DNA of 64,000 bases, taken from a virus. Position numbers and translations under genes: made by a program. The notes below the pieces were generated by a model. The model was not told the origin of the DNA, did no database searches, and saw nothing but the letters and a program-made list of their open reading frames with translations. Positions 27,955-37,274 of the stretch are shown here, one piece after another. Every line of letters begins with the position of its first letter. Position 1 is the stretch's first letter. Location of the stretch: positions 1-64,000 of the IMG/VR virus record IMGVR_UViG_3300040801_004034, one strand, 5' to 3'.

Positions 27955-29259
27955 TTAGTTAGTTAAATTTCGAACAGCTGCTTTTGTTGTATTGCTATGT
28001 TCTAATGGAATTATATCTGGAGACGAAATACCACCAGCATTATACCCAGGTGTTGGTCCCCCAGCTACATTTGATGTACCTAGAACAGGTTCCGTTAACG
28101 TTTCACCACCTACAGAACTTGTTGTTACAAGACCTGGACTAATACTTTCATAAAGAAAGTTACGTGTTTCTTCGTTAAGTCCTGAAATTGTTATATTCAC
28201 TTGATATGCATCTGGTATAATAGCTTCTACTCTTTGAACACCTACATCAGCATCATCAGAAGATGTTGTAACCGGTAATGGTATTTTCATCTTACGTCTA
28301 CCACCAATAAAGTCGACTGACATGTTTGAAATGTAGCTATACGGCATAAACAACACCCCGTCTATAATAGTTTCATAAATAACAGGTAAATCAACAAGTG
28401 TTCTTGTTATTCGGCCCGGGCGATTTTGATATACTAACCCGAAAATAAGTTGCCAATTTTGTGCTACATCATCATATGTACCAGTATTTAGCAACGGAAA
28501 TGAAATATTAATATTTCGACCTTCTTGCTGCATTTGAAACTGTCTTGACTCTTCAATATACGTACCAGGTCGGAGGGCTTGAGCAACACTAGCTAGGTTT
28601 GCAGCAATATCTACCGCAGCACTTGCAAAACTACTTGCAATATTTTGCTGATTTTCTCCCATTTGAGTTCGTAATTCAGAATGTTTATTATCAAAGTATG
28701 GTAGGTTATATTCAAAACCTGTATCTTCTAATGCATAAAGACCATTATATGGTTTCAACACATTGCTTGTAAACTGCGCTCCACCGCCTAACTCTGTAAT
28801 AGCGTTTTGTGCAGCCGAAATTGTCTCTGAAATTTGCTCGCTTGATATCTGAGCAATACTACCCACATTTTGGCCGATTGATGTTTGACTCAATGCGTTA
28901 CCGCCTGGTATCAAATTCTGTACTGTAGCTGCTGAGTTTATTAAACTATCTACACCTGTACCACCCGCACCAAGAGCAGCATTTAAACTATATGCAAGAT
29001 TTGTGATAGTGCTATTCTTTGTTATACGTTTTTCTTTAATACGAACACTCGGTGTATCACGACGTGATGTTTGTGGAGACTTTGTCCATTGAAAATCGTT
29101 AACGACATCAATAGGGCTTGTAGGGTTTCCTACAATAAGCTTTTCATACACAGTATTCGCAGAAAAGTCTATATCATTACCTGTTATACTAGTAGATGAG
29201 CGTACTAGAGCAGGTATTGTACCGTCTTTACCGAATTTAAGTGACCATAAGTTTGACAT
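27955..29259 (-). CDS. Baseplate tail-tube cap protein, gp48-like
   Basis: The 434-residue protein has a Ser/Ala/Gln-rich middle (about 90-170) and a C-terminal tube-like domain. There YISNMSVDFIGGRRKMKIPL and IPDAYQVNITISGLNEETRN resemble gp48/gp54 tube-initiator proteins. Late octamer ATTAAATA is 7 nt before the ATG. Position between the tape measure and gp53 supports a tube-base role. T4 gp48 is 364 residues. Confidence 0.55.
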   Translation of the reverse strand: MSNLWSLKFGKDGTIPALVRSSTSITGNDIDFSANTVYEKLIVGNPTSPIDVVNDFQWTKSPQTSRRDTPSVRIKEKRITKNSTITNLAYSLNAALGAGGTGVDSLINSAATVQNLIPGGNALSQTSIGQNVGSIAQISSEQISETISAAQNAITELGGGAQFTSNVLKPYNGLYALEDTGFEYNLPYFDNKHSELRTQMGENQQNIASSFASAAVDIAANLASVAQALRPGTYIEESRQFQMQQEGRNINISFPLLNTGTYDDVAQNWQLIFGLVYQNRPGRITRTLVDLPVIYETIIDGVLFMPYSYISNMSVDFIGGRRKMKIPLPVTTSSDDADVGVQRVEAIIPDAYQVNITISGLNEETRNFLYESISPGLVTTSSVGGETLTEPVLGTSNVAGGPTPGYNAGGISSPDIIPLEHSNTTKAAVRNLTN

Positions 29260-29266
29260 CTACTAA

Positions 29267-29274
29267 TATTTAAT
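29267..29274 (-). promoter_or_regulatory. Late-type promoter octamer ATTAAATA, 7 nt before the 29259 start
   Basis: ATTAAATA on the minus strand, spacer TTAGTAG, then ATG. Confidence 0.65.
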
Positions 29275-30970
29275 ACGAGTGTCTGTATTGAAGATCACGC
29301 AGTCCATTACCATTGAAATTAATATGTGTAACTTTATTAGATGATGATATATTGTTTGTACTAGGGTTTTGGAGTCTTGCTTCAATATTTTTGAGAACCT
29401 CTGTATTCTCTTTTTGAATTGCTAACTGATCTTCTGCAATTTGTGTAAGTTCTTTTACACTTTCATCAGTTTTCTGTTCTTTTTTCTGCTGTTTGGTATT
29501 TGCATATGCAGCAACATCACTAACACTGTTACGTTTTCTGAGTTCATCTTTAATAAACTTCATGTCCTCATCACGCAAATCATTATCATCAATTATAGCT
29601 TGTAACTGCATGTCTGTTGCAGCAGTAACTTTGTTTTTATCAATTTCAGATGCACCAATTATATCTTTATTATAAAGGCCAGAAGTTTTCGCTGATTTAT
29701 ATGCATCAATTTCCGCATCACCGGCTCCGCCATCATCAAATCCAGGTATACCAAGAAGGCTTGCTACTTTTGATTGTATACCGAACATTTTCGGAAACGA
29801 GTTGATAATTCCAGTCATTGCTTTCTCTCGTATAGCTTTGAACAAGTCTTTAAATGAACCTTTTGGAGCACCTCTTTCACCTGTTTCTTCATCAACTTCA
29901 CCAAACAAGAAATCAGCTAATGGTTTAACAAATGGTATAGCATATGCCATTTCAGTAAAACCTTCTTTAAAATTACCAGTAAATACTTTACCAACACCAC
30001 CCCAGAATTGAAACAGGTTTTTGATCGGATAGCTATTCATCATTTTATCTTTGATTTTACCAAAAAATTCTTTGATTTTGAAACCTTTTCCTTCACCTGA
30101 CTTGCTTGTATCTTCTGATGGTGCGGTATTCATAAATGCATTTAGTATATCGATACCAATACCAACAGCTGTACCAATACCAGGGAAGAGATATGCAATA
30201 CCTGAAGCTACATTCATCATACCACTAATTAGATCACCGTTCTTGAAATCTTTAAATGCAAATGCCCATGATATCATTGACCCAATACCTGGTAGTCTAC
30301 CTAATACTGGTTTTAGCATTTTACCAGCTAAACTAACAATTTTAGAAAAAATACCTTTACCAGCACCTTGACCTAGTATTTTTGCAAACGGTTTCATAAT
30401 CATACTTGCTACTGATTTAAACACACCTTTGACTTTTGTTATAACAGTATCAAACACTTTAGTATTTTTTACAATACCAAGAGCTTTACTTATGATTTTT
30501 GATAAACCGCTAATAAACGTCTTGATAGGCTTCATAATAGTATTACTCAATACTTTAAGACCACCCATAATACCACCTTTTGCAAGCAAGCTCAGAAATT
30601 GTGAAAGTGGACCATCTGACATCAACCCTTTCACTAGAGCAGCTAGACCACCCAAAACAAGCATACCACCAAGCATTAGTTTTTTTATAAAGCCTGAATC
30701 ATCCTTACCTTGCTTACCATCCTGACCGTCTTGACCACCACCATATGCTGAACGTTTTAAATCATCTTCAGCTTTGCGTCCAAAATCAGTAACAATGACA
30801 GACTTAGGCTTTTCAATTACTCTATCAGCATCCTGTCCAGTAACTTTACTTTCACCAGACCCTGTAACCTTACCAGTAAGAGATTTTACATTCTGAGCTG
30901 TTTGTTCAGTAATTTTTGTTACCTTTGATACGAGTGATAAAACCTCTGCAATTTGTATAGCGTCTGCCAT
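29270..30970 (-). CDS. 29: Tape measure / baseplate hub protein gp29-like
   Basis: This 566-residue protein, close to T4 gp29 (590), is strongly helical. Hydrophobic Gly/Ala/Lys-rich stretches (about residues 90-300) include LMLGGMLVLGGLAALVKGL and GIGTAVGIGIDILNAFM. Such sequences are typical of tape measure proteins that thread the tube and contact the host membrane. The C-terminal part has a coiled-coil (KELTQIAEDQLAIQKENTEV). The similar length predicts a tail about as long as T4's, as an inference. Late octamer TATAAATA is 5 nt before the ATG. Confidence 0.75.
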   Translation of the reverse strand: MADAIQIAEVLSLVSKVTKITEQTAQNVKSLTGKVTGSGESKVTGQDADRVIEKPKSVIVTDFGRKAEDDLKRSAYGGGQDGQDGKQGKDDSGFIKKLMLGGMLVLGGLAALVKGLMSDGPLSQFLSLLAKGGIMGGLKVLSNTIMKPIKTFISGLSKIISKALGIVKNTKVFDTVITKVKGVFKSVASMIMKPFAKILGQGAGKGIFSKIVSLAGKMLKPVLGRLPGIGSMISWAFAFKDFKNGDLISGMMNVASGIAYLFPGIGTAVGIGIDILNAFMNTAPSEDTSKSGEGKGFKIKEFFGKIKDKMMNSYPIKNLFQFWGGVGKVFTGNFKEGFTEMAYAIPFVKPLADFLFGEVDEETGERGAPKGSFKDLFKAIREKAMTGIINSFPKMFGIQSKVASLLGIPGFDDGGAGDAEIDAYKSAKTSGLYNKDIIGASEIDKNKVTAATDMQLQAIIDDNDLRDEDMKFIKDELRKRNSVSDVAAYANTKQQKKEQKTDESVKELTQIAEDQLAIQKENTEVLKNIEARLQNPSTNNISSSNKVTHINFNGNGLRDLQYRHSY

Positions 30971-30975
30971 ACATA

Positions 30976-30983
30976 TATTTATA
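30976..30983 (-). promoter_or_regulatory. Exact T4 late promoter TATAAATA, 5 nt before the tape measure start
   Basis: TATAAATA on the minus strand, spacer TATGT, then ATG. Confidence 0.8.
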
Positions 30984-30990
30984 CGCTAAG

Positions 30991-31713
30991 TTATACTATG
31001 AAAAATTCAGGTGTAATTGAAATAGCATTCTTTTCATTACCTGTATGTGTTAATTGCGATTCTGCACCACGAACATCATTAATATAGTCTTTCACGTCTT
31101 TAAAATGTTTTGTATCTATTGCACCTAATAACTCTACTGTTGGTGCTACACTCGTACATTTAAACTGATTATCATTGATTGTAATACATGTAATAAACTT
31201 AGCAAGCTCATGTACATAGAGATCACCAATCAAATCATTATAATCATCTTTACCTGAATGTTTTTTCAACAAGAATGCATTAACTTTATTATCATGCTCT
31301 AAGTTCGGAGCAGTTACTTCAAATATATAATCACCGGATGTAACTGTTTTTGTTTCAAACAACAATTCCGTATCTTTGTTATGTTCAATGATATCTGAAA
31401 TTTTAACCGTTGTATCATCATCAATTTCAACTTCGTCTTGAATATATTTTCGTAAAGCTAGTGCAAGTTTTACACGATCAATAGTGTTAATACGATTTAC
31501 AACACCAATGTCTGTATTTTCTTTGATAATTTTATAGAATACAGTATTGAAGAAAACAGCTCCGAGTAATGGATCACTATTTGAATCAATAACCGTTTTT
31601 TGCTGTGATAATGTAAGTGGTTTTATAGTAACTACTTCATTTGTACAATCAACCGGGATACCACTGTTTGATTTTTTGATATCTGCAAGTATATTATTAA
31701 AGTTTTCTGACAT
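30991..31713 (-). CDS. Baseplate hub assembly protein, gp26/gp51-like
   Basis: The 240-residue protein begins with VTIKPLTLSQQKTVIDSN, resembling the entry segment of T4 gp26-type hub assembly proteins. The remainder mixes helices and beta strands; no catalytic motif is seen. Position immediately upstream of the tape measure fits a hub chaperone, which is produced but not stably present in T4 virions. Late element AATAAATA is 5 nt before the ATG. Confidence is limited. Confidence 0.5.
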   Translation of the reverse strand: MSENFNNILADIKKSNSGIPVDCTNEVVTIKPLTLSQQKTVIDSNSDPLLGAVFFNTVFYKIIKENTDIGVVNRINTIDRVKLALALRKYIQDEVEIDDDTTVKISDIIEHNKDTELLFETKTVTSGDYIFEVTAPNLEHDNKVNAFLLKKHSGKDDYNDLIGDLYVHELAKFITCITINDNQFKCTSVAPTVELLGAIDTKHFKDVKDYINDVRGAESQLTHTGNEKNAISITPEFFIV

Positions 31714-31718
31714 AAATG

Positions 31719-31726
31719 TATTTATT
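31719..31726 (-). promoter_or_regulatory. Late-type promoter octamer AATAAATA, 5 nt before the 31713 start
   Basis: AATAAATA on the minus strand, spacer CATTT, then ATG. Confidence 0.6.
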
Positions 31727-31746
31727 CGTACTTCAAGATATTACCA

Positions 31747-32490
31747 CTAGCTGTCATTTTCATCTTGCTCTTGTTTGTTAAGAACGTTGATGAAATATTT
31801 TAACTCAGGATATGTATACGTTTTAAGATCATCTGCTGTCATATTAAGACGTTGTTTGACTAGAAATTCAAACTTCAGCAATTGTTCAAGATCTTCATAT
31901 AGAATAGATGTTAAAAAATCTAGTGCTGAACTATCATATAAGCTGAATTCAATATTCTTCGAAACAACTATCTTTTGCTTTTCTGCTTCTTTGCTGAGAA
32001 ACGTATAAAGACTTTTCAAAGGTATAGGTAAATTATCAAGTAGCATACCTTTTTGTTTATCTGTGAAACATTGCACAACATCATCATTTATTTTATAAAG
32101 ACATGCAGTTAAAATATCATACTCATCTTTTGGTATCCGTGATGGCATTATAAAAGATATTTTATAATCACCGGATTTAAACACCGCTGGATTAAAACTG
32201 ATTTTGTTATTGAATATCTTAGTTAAATCATCGGTGTATTCTGTGCCGTTTTTCTTATACGATAAGTTATTACCAAATATTGTATTTCTCAGTGTAGTAA
32301 TTGTAAACACTATATCAAGCACATTTTTACAGTTACCTTTTATAACTACTTGTTTGCATATCTGATTAATTACATCAACACGATAATTATGTTCATCTGT
32401 AAGTAACATTTTTGTAATGTTCTTGAGTTCATGAAATGAAATTTCACGGATAGCTATATATTCATTGACCGGTATTGTATTTATTATCAT
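31747..32490 (-). CDS. Baseplate hub assembly-region protein
   Basis: The 247-residue protein has a helical C-terminal segment (YEDLEQLLKFEFLVKQRLNM) and an acidic end (EQDENDS). Its length is close to T4 gp51 (249) and it lies between a tube-like protein and a gp26-like protein, so a chaperone role in hub assembly is plausible. No direct domain match is visible. AGGA sits 7-10 nt before the ATG. Confidence 0.5.
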   Translation of the reverse strand: MIINTIPVNEYIAIREISFHELKNITKMLLTDEHNYRVDVINQICKQVVIKGNCKNVLDIVFTITTLRNTIFGNNLSYKKNGTEYTDDLTKIFNNKISFNPAVFKSGDYKISFIMPSRIPKDEYDILTACLYKINDDVVQCFTDKQKGMLLDNLPIPLKSLYTFLSKEAEKQKIVVSKNIEFSLYDSSALDFLTSILYEDLEQLLKFEFLVKQRLNMTADDLKTYTYPELKYFINVLNKQEQDENDS

Positions 32491-33339
32491 TTAAAATCCT
32501 ATAGGATTAATTGTATCTAAAATACTCTTAGGATCCAGAAATATATTGCTACTAATTTCGTATTTATCATACGCCCAGTTAGTTACAAATTCTTCCCCAC
32601 CTTCTGTTGATGGATCGTATGAGTAATCACGGGATGATACATTGAGCGGTACACAGTTATAGAATCTCCATGTTTTACGCGGAATTTGTGACATACCCTT
32701 TTTTGTGGGTGCAAATTGAATAACAGTCATATTTGTTTTAACATCTTTTATTGCTTCTTCAGGATCATCTGGATTACGAGCTACATATCCAAAGTGAGAA
32801 CCTAGAATTACCCAAGGTCTTATAACAGAGTCTGTAAACGACGTGTTTGTTTCTCTCAGTCTTAATGAAAATTGCTGGTTTGTGAATGGTGCTCTGTCAC
32901 CTAACACAATACCAGGTATAAACCCACGATTATTCGGAATTGTTGCTGCTTCATGTCTAAGCTCTTCAGAACCTATATTGAACCCAGTTGAAAAAATACA
33001 TCCAATAATCAGTTGTGATTTTGCATTAGTGGTTACACCTTTTGATAAATTTATATTCCATGCTGATGAATTGACTGTTGGTTCAAAGCGTTGCATCATA
33101 TCAGCAGATATTGCAGACGGAAAATTATCAAAAAATACAAGCCATTGTGTTCTCTTTGGGATAGTATGTGTCCATTGCGACAAGCTATCAAGAAACGTAT
33201 CCCTCATACTTATTAACGGTGTACCTGGCAAGTTGGTACCAAACAGTTGCAAGCTTGGTTGTGCAATCGAACCACCAGCAATACCATTAACAGTATTGCC
33301 TATTCCTTGGATTACATCATTTATAGGGTTAAGAGCCAT
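32491..33339 (-). CDS. Tail tube-like protein, possibly gp54-like
   Basis: The 282-residue protein has a tube-fold pattern: a WLVFFDNFPSAI strand near residue 66, a central SKGVTTNAKSQLIIGCIFST, and a C-terminal pairing of NMTVIQFAP with KTWRFYNCVPLNVSSRDY and YDKYEISSNIFLDP. This resembles tube and tube-initiator proteins of T4-like phages. T4 gp54 has 320 residues. It follows gp19 after a stem-loop and has late octamer ATTAAATA 7 nt before the ATG. Confidence 0.6.
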   Translation of the reverse strand: MALNPINDVIQGIGNTVNGIAGGSIAQPSLQLFGTNLPGTPLISMRDTFLDSLSQWTHTIPKRTQWLVFFDNFPSAISADMMQRFEPTVNSSAWNINLSKGVTTNAKSQLIIGCIFSTGFNIGSEELRHEAATIPNNRGFIPGIVLGDRAPFTNQQFSLRLRETNTSFTDSVIRPWVILGSHFGYVARNPDDPEEAIKDVKTNMTVIQFAPTKKGMSQIPRKTWRFYNCVPLNVSSRDYSYDPSTEGGEEFVTNWAYDKYEISSNIFLDPKSILDTINPIGF

Positions 33340-33346
33340 TTTTTAT

Positions 33347-33354
33347 TATTTAAT
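33347..33354 (-). promoter_or_regulatory. Late-type promoter octamer ATTAAATA, 7 nt before the 33339 start
   Basis: ATTAAATA on the minus strand, spacer ATAAAAA, then ATG. Confidence 0.65.
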
Positions 33355-33357
33355 ACA

Positions 33358-33388
33358 GGAAAGCCCTTATACAAAATAAGGGCCTTCC
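33358..33388 (-). terminator. Strong stem-loop after gp19
   Basis: An inverted repeat (GGAAAGCCCTTAT / ATAAGGGCCTTCC) forms a 13-bp stem with one mismatch and an ACAAA loop. On the minus strand it follows gp19 and precedes the promoter of the 33339 gene. There is no T-run after it, so it may be an attenuator or mRNA-stabilising end rather than a classic intrinsic terminator. Confidence 0.6.
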
Positions 33389-33414
33389 GCATTACTCGTG
33401 TCGTGAGACTTAAA

Positions 33415-33969
33415 TTAATCTTGTGGTGATGTTTCTTTAAAGTAGTGATATGTCACTGTTACATCAAACTCAACGATTTCACCATCACCAGTTTGATCAT
33501 AATCAATTTCACCAACTGATTTAATAGCAACGCCAACAAGTTGGTATTGTTTTGCTCGGTCAAGTTGTTTATCTAACAGAACAAGATCGATTACACTATC
33601 TGGCTTTGGGGCAAAGTAAGCACCTGTTGATGTTTCATCATCAAATGTTGCTCTCGATGCTCGTAAAAAAGCTTCTCTTAAATTGTATTGTTCATCACAG
33701 CGAAATCTAATAACATATGCATCACTACCAGGGTATTTAGCTACACCAGGTACATTGAAAGCTAGCCCCATGAATGGTACTGCTTGAGATGCATTATCTC
33801 TTGCTGGTAATTTAGCTGTTGTTGCATATACTAGCTCATCTTCACCGAATTGAAGACCAATATCACCACCTAAGTCAATATTGAGCACTCTGAATAAATT
33901 CTTACGTGCAAAATCTTTATCTTGAAGTTGGGTATAGAAACCTTGTATATTTTGGGAAGTCTGTGCCAT
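33415..33969 (-). CDS. 19: Tail tube protein gp19
   Basis: The 184-residue protein (T4 gp19 is 163) begins LQDKDFARKNLFRVLNIDLG, like the gp19 DFARPNLFQV start. It then shows alternating strands and FMGLAFNVPGVAKYPGSDAY near the middle. It polymerises into the inner tube within the sheath. It has its own late octamer ATTAAATA 7 nt before the ATG and a strong stem-loop downstream, which suits high-level expression. Confidence 0.85.
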   Translation of the reverse strand: MAQTSQNIQGFYTQLQDKDFARKNLFRVLNIDLGGDIGLQFGEDELVYATTAKLPARDNASQAVPFMGLAFNVPGVAKYPGSDAYVIRFRCDEQYNLREAFLRASRATFDDETSTGAYFAPKPDSVIDLVLLDKQLDRAKQYQLVGVAIKSVGEIDYDQTGDGEIVEFDVTVTYHYFKETSPQD

Positions 33970-33976
33970 TTGTAAT

Positions 33977-33984
33977 TATTTAAT
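33977..33984 (-). promoter_or_regulatory. Late-type promoter octamer ATTAAATA, 7 nt before the gp19 start
   Basis: ATTAAATA on the minus strand, spacer ATTACAA, then ATG. It overlaps the end of the preceding small gene. Confidence 0.65.
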
Positions 33985-34178
33985 CAACCAAGTATAAGAC
34001 CGCTGCTGTTTGTTTGTCTGCTATCCAATAAAATTTGTTTTATTGTTATATCAGTTTTATCATACCAAGTATTGTTTATTTTATACCCTAGTGAAGTTAC
34101 CTCATCAATAGTACCTTCTTGATCTATTGTGGAGAATTTACTTTTATACTTTACTGTTTGTCCTTTTTCTACTATCAT
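33984..34178 (-). CDS. Small hypothetical protein
   Basis: ATG at 34178 overlaps the upstream stop (ATGA), giving 64 residues with short beta strands (EKGQTVKYKSKFSTI, then GYKINNTWYDKTDITI). An upstream in-frame start would extend it by 10 residues, but the ATGA overlap is more natural. Compact beta composition suggests a small SH3-like fold. Role unknown; it lies directly upstream of gp19. Confidence 0.55.
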   Translation of the reverse strand: MIVEKGQTVKYKSKFSTIDQEGTIDEVTSLGYKINNTWYDKTDITIKQILLDSRQTNSSGLILG

Positions 34179-34723
34179 AATGTTGGAATTGTTAGAACAG
34201 CTACCCACGATGTACTTGCTGGTATTGTAATACTACTTGCATTATTATTTCTAATGTACATCTCAAACGCTGATGGTGCTGTGACATATGCATTAATATC
34301 AAGCCCGCTCAAACCACCGGTTGCACTTAATGTTATAGCAACTGCAGCAGTTGTATCAAATTCTTTCAACTCTGTAAAAATAGCACTAACACTATCTAAT
34401 GTAAATGTTGTATTATATAAAGCTCCTGATGCAACTGTAATAGAACCAGGGTTAAAAATAAAATCAAAATATCTATCCTGAACTGTATTGAGTTCACTGA
34501 TTGCTGTCAATACTTGCTGAACTGTGAGTTTGTTTAATTCAAGATCAGCAGATATAGTATCTACAGTTGATGTTATCGTCTCTACGGCTTCCAGTCTTGT
34601 ATTTACAAATGTATCGTATGATATACTATGTGACGTATTTGTTGAAACATCAACAACGTAAATTAGATCACTTCCATCGATTGCGGTTCGTTGTGTTAAG
34701 TCTGTAAGTTTCTTGTCTGGCAT
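34175..34723 (-). CDS. Fibre-like virion protein
   Basis: The 182-residue protein starts KKLTDLTQRTAIDGSDLIYV, an N-terminal motif common to phage fibre and adaptor proteins (also at 19539). A short coiled coil follows (residues about 45-80), then a beta-sandwich-like C-terminus. It lies between the sheath terminator and the gp19 cluster. Late element AATAAATA is 5 nt before the ATG. Confidence 0.65.
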   Translation of the reverse strand: MPDKKLTDLTQRTAIDGSDLIYVVDVSTNTSHSISYDTFVNTRLEAVETITSTVDTISADLELNKLTVQQVLTAISELNTVQDRYFDFIFNPGSITVASGALYNTTFTLDSVSAIFTELKEFDTTAAVAITLSATGGLSGLDINAYVTAPSAFEMYIRNNNASSITIPASTSWVAVLTIPTL

Positions 34724-34728
34724 AATAT

Positions 34729-34736
34729 TATTTATT
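34729..34736 (-). promoter_or_regulatory. Late-type promoter octamer AATAAATA, 5 nt before the 34723 start
   Basis: AATAAATA on the minus strand, spacer ATATT, then ATG. Confidence 0.6.
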
Positions 34737-34775
34737 GTGTATCATGTTGTTTCATAGACTCTGATAATATTATAC

Positions 34776-34811
34776 AAAAAAAAACCGCTCCTATTTCTAA
34801 GAGCGGTTTTT
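34776..34811 (-). terminator. Intrinsic terminator after the sheath gene
   Basis: The inverted repeat (AAAAACCGCTC / GAGCGGTTTTT, loop of 10 nt) is flanked by a long T-run on the minus strand. It lies 15 bp after the gp18 stop and separates the sheath from the next late transcription unit. Confidence 0.85.
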
Positions 34812-34825
34812 GTTTTAAGTGGGAA

Positions 34826-37219
34826 TTATGATGTACCGTTTATGATTTCATCAAAATTAGCACCTGTCTGGGTTGCCAAGAAGTTGACTAAGATAAATTC
34901 AGCTGCTCGAACTGGCTTGATATAAATATCAATCACTAGTTCATTCTGATCAATAACATCATTTGTGTTGTTACGTTCATCACAAATGATTCGGTAATCG
35001 TAAACACCTTCAGTATTCTTAGTAAGTTTGAAGATTGGATCAAGTACGTTGACAACTCGTGTTCGTGTAATCAATGTATTCGGTTCGAACACAAAGTACT
35101 TAGCTGTACGTCTTGTTGCCTTTTCTAACCATAAGAATAATCTACGAACATTAATTCTATCAAATGCACTTGGTTTTGCTTGCATTGTCTTCTGACCGAA
35201 TGTTACAAAACCTTCTCCTGGGAAGAATGCAACCGGGTTAACAGAAATTTTGTATAACTGATCACGTTGCTTCTGTTTAGGGTAGATTGCTAGATCATTA
35301 ACACCTGAAACTAGACCTCTTGTGAAACCTGCTGGTGCATACCAAGGCTGGAAGTTATCATCTGTGTTAGCCATCATAGCTGCCATTGTACCTGACATCG
35401 GTGCCCAGAACTGATCGTCTAGAACACTGTCATAAACCTTACCCCAGTTACCATATGTAGCTGCATAGCTTGTGTTAATTAAACTCATTACAGCTTGGAT
35501 TGGTTTAAGAACGTTTAATGAGAAGTTCTTTGATTTATCTTCAAGAGTCAAGAAATTGCTTCCTTGAACGAAGAACTGTCTTGGAAGATCACCAATGAAC
35601 ATATGATCTTTACGACGTTTTTCAGCAAAATCTGAGAAGCGTTGAAAGATCGTATTGTAATCTGCTCTGAAGGCTTTAGCTTCGTTTGAAATCTCAAGAA
35701 TATTAGATTTGTAGAACCCATCAATAGCACCAACTGCCATTGTATCGTCGAAATATTTCGTACCTGTTGTACGCTCTGTATATTCTGCTGTCGCGTTAAT
35801 AGTGGTAAGACCACCATCAACAGTGAGATCGATATCAAACATATCAATGTTTTCAACACTATCGAATAATCTATCAAGCTTGCGTGGAATAGAACCGAGT
35901 TTCTTTGTCTTAGGATTTGCTTCAGCATATGCACCGAGAGCATAGAGATTATCTGCTGCACCTAATGTTGCTGTTGCTTCAATATAAACATCCTTGATTG
36001 TCTCAGCTTGAGCTGATGTTGTTGCACCTAATGAACTGCTCAATGATACGATATTTGTATTAGCTGCAGATACATTAGCGAAACGAGATGATGTGAAACG
36101 CACCTTCTTCGTTGGCACTCCATTAATATCTAACCATGTGCTACCATTTTTGCTATTAACATATTCATTTGTCATCACAACAACATTCGGTGATGCATTT
36201 TCTCGTGTTTCAATTGAATAGCTGATTGCTGGACCACCATTTTGGTTGTTGATTTGTCTATGTGTATCAAATGAACCAACATATGTTTCTGAAATATTGT
36301 ATGCAAGCTTAATTGTATCAGAGGTGAATGGTGATTGGCTTAATTTAACAACACCGAGCGTTACTGTATCATCAAACTGATTCGATGAAATATCAAACAG
36401 GCTCACATTCTCCATAACTTCAGATATGCTATCATCACTTGAATCAAATGTATTAACTGTTGTTGCAGTATTATCAGAGATTGCTGATAGTGCGAAGTCA
36501 AGTCTTGAACTTGGAAGTGATGTGTATGCTGTTGTAAAGCCTGCTGATTGTGTAACAGTCTTAACACTGAGAATACCATCGAAATCTGTCGCAGGGTTTA
36601 GATTTGTGTTATCAATAGCACCAATATAAAAACCTTGAAACTTCTGATCAATTGTAGTCTGCCCTTTGTTAAGTACAATCATTGCTGCACCGCTTAAGTC
36701 TTGAACGCTATTGAATGATGTTTTCGGTGTATTTCCCCACTGGAAGTATTGAGGATTTTTACCAAGAATACCATAATATTCATCACGTGTAAGTTCAACG
36801 TGTGTTGGTTCACCAAGAATGTATGTCACATCTGTTGATTGTTCATCATACTCAGTAAGTGCTGTACCGAAGTTACTTGATAGTGTACTAACCGCACTAC
36901 ATGGATATGCAAGAGCACCATAATTGCTACCAAAACCAGCTCCTGTATCTTCACCGTATGGTAAGCGATATGTTAAAATATTTGCTGGTGAGTTGAAAAG
37001 TGGTCGAACTGAGTGATAAAAATATCTTTCAGCTGGTGTAGATGGTCTACCGTAAATTTGTTCAAATTCACTCTGGCTTGTAACTTGTATAACCTCATCA
37101 GTTGGCCCTTTAGATGCGAAACCTGGGATTAAAACGTTGGTGCCTGTTGGTAGATTTGCTCTAAGGGATAAATCAATCTCTCTCACCTCGACTCCGGGGC
37201 TCTGTATTTGTCTGCTCAT
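34826..37219 (-). CDS. 18: Tail sheath protein gp18
   Basis: This 797-residue protein is longer than T4 gp18 (659). The start SPGVEVREIDLS and VLIPGFASKGPTDEVIQV match the sheath N-terminus. The C-terminal core has AGFTRGLVSGVNDLAIYPK, then NVRRLFLWLEKATRRTAKYF and FEPNTLITRTRVVNVLD, typical of the conserved sheath handshake domain. The extra length lies in the surface-exposed middle. The sheath contracts to drive the tube through the host envelope. TATAAATA is 7 nt before the ATG and an intrinsic terminator follows. Confidence 0.95.
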   Translation of the reverse strand: MSRQIQSPGVEVREIDLSLRANLPTGTNVLIPGFASKGPTDEVIQVTSQSEFEQIYGRPSTPAERYFYHSVRPLFNSPANILTYRLPYGEDTGAGFGSNYGALAYPCSAVSTLSSNFGTALTEYDEQSTDVTYILGEPTHVELTRDEYYGILGKNPQYFQWGNTPKTSFNSVQDLSGAAMIVLNKGQTTIDQKFQGFYIGAIDNTNLNPATDFDGILSVKTVTQSAGFTTAYTSLPSSRLDFALSAISDNTATTVNTFDSSDDSISEVMENVSLFDISSNQFDDTVTLGVVKLSQSPFTSDTIKLAYNISETYVGSFDTHRQINNQNGGPAISYSIETRENASPNVVVMTNEYVNSKNGSTWLDINGVPTKKVRFTSSRFANVSAANTNIVSLSSSLGATTSAQAETIKDVYIEATATLGAADNLYALGAYAEANPKTKKLGSIPRKLDRLFDSVENIDMFDIDLTVDGGLTTINATAEYTERTTGTKYFDDTMAVGAIDGFYKSNILEISNEAKAFRADYNTIFQRFSDFAEKRRKDHMFIGDLPRQFFVQGSNFLTLEDKSKNFSLNVLKPIQAVMSLINTSYAATYGNWGKVYDSVLDDQFWAPMSGTMAAMMANTDDNFQPWYAPAGFTRGLVSGVNDLAIYPKQKQRDQLYKISVNPVAFFPGEGFVTFGQKTMQAKPSAFDRINVRRLFLWLEKATRRTAKYFVFEPNTLITRTRVVNVLDPIFKLTKNTEGVYDYRIICDERNNTNDVIDQNELVIDIYIKPVRAAEFILVNFLATQTGANFDEIINGTS

Positions 37220-37226
37220 ATACTAT

Positions 37227-37234
37227 TATTTATA
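37227..37234 (-). promoter_or_regulatory. Exact T4 late promoter TATAAATA, 7 nt before the sheath start
   Basis: TATAAATA on the minus strand, spacer ATAGTAT, then ATG. It is back-to-back with the endonuclease promoter at 37262-37269. Confidence 0.8.
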
Positions 37235-37261
37235 TATTGCGGGATATTTTATTAGTACATG

Positions 37262-37269
37262 CTTAAATA
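37262..37269 (+). promoter_or_regulatory. Late-type promoter CTTAAATA, 5 nt before the 37275 start
   Basis: CTTAAATA, spacer ATTTT, then ATG. Confidence 0.7.
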
Positions 37270-37274
37270 ATTTT

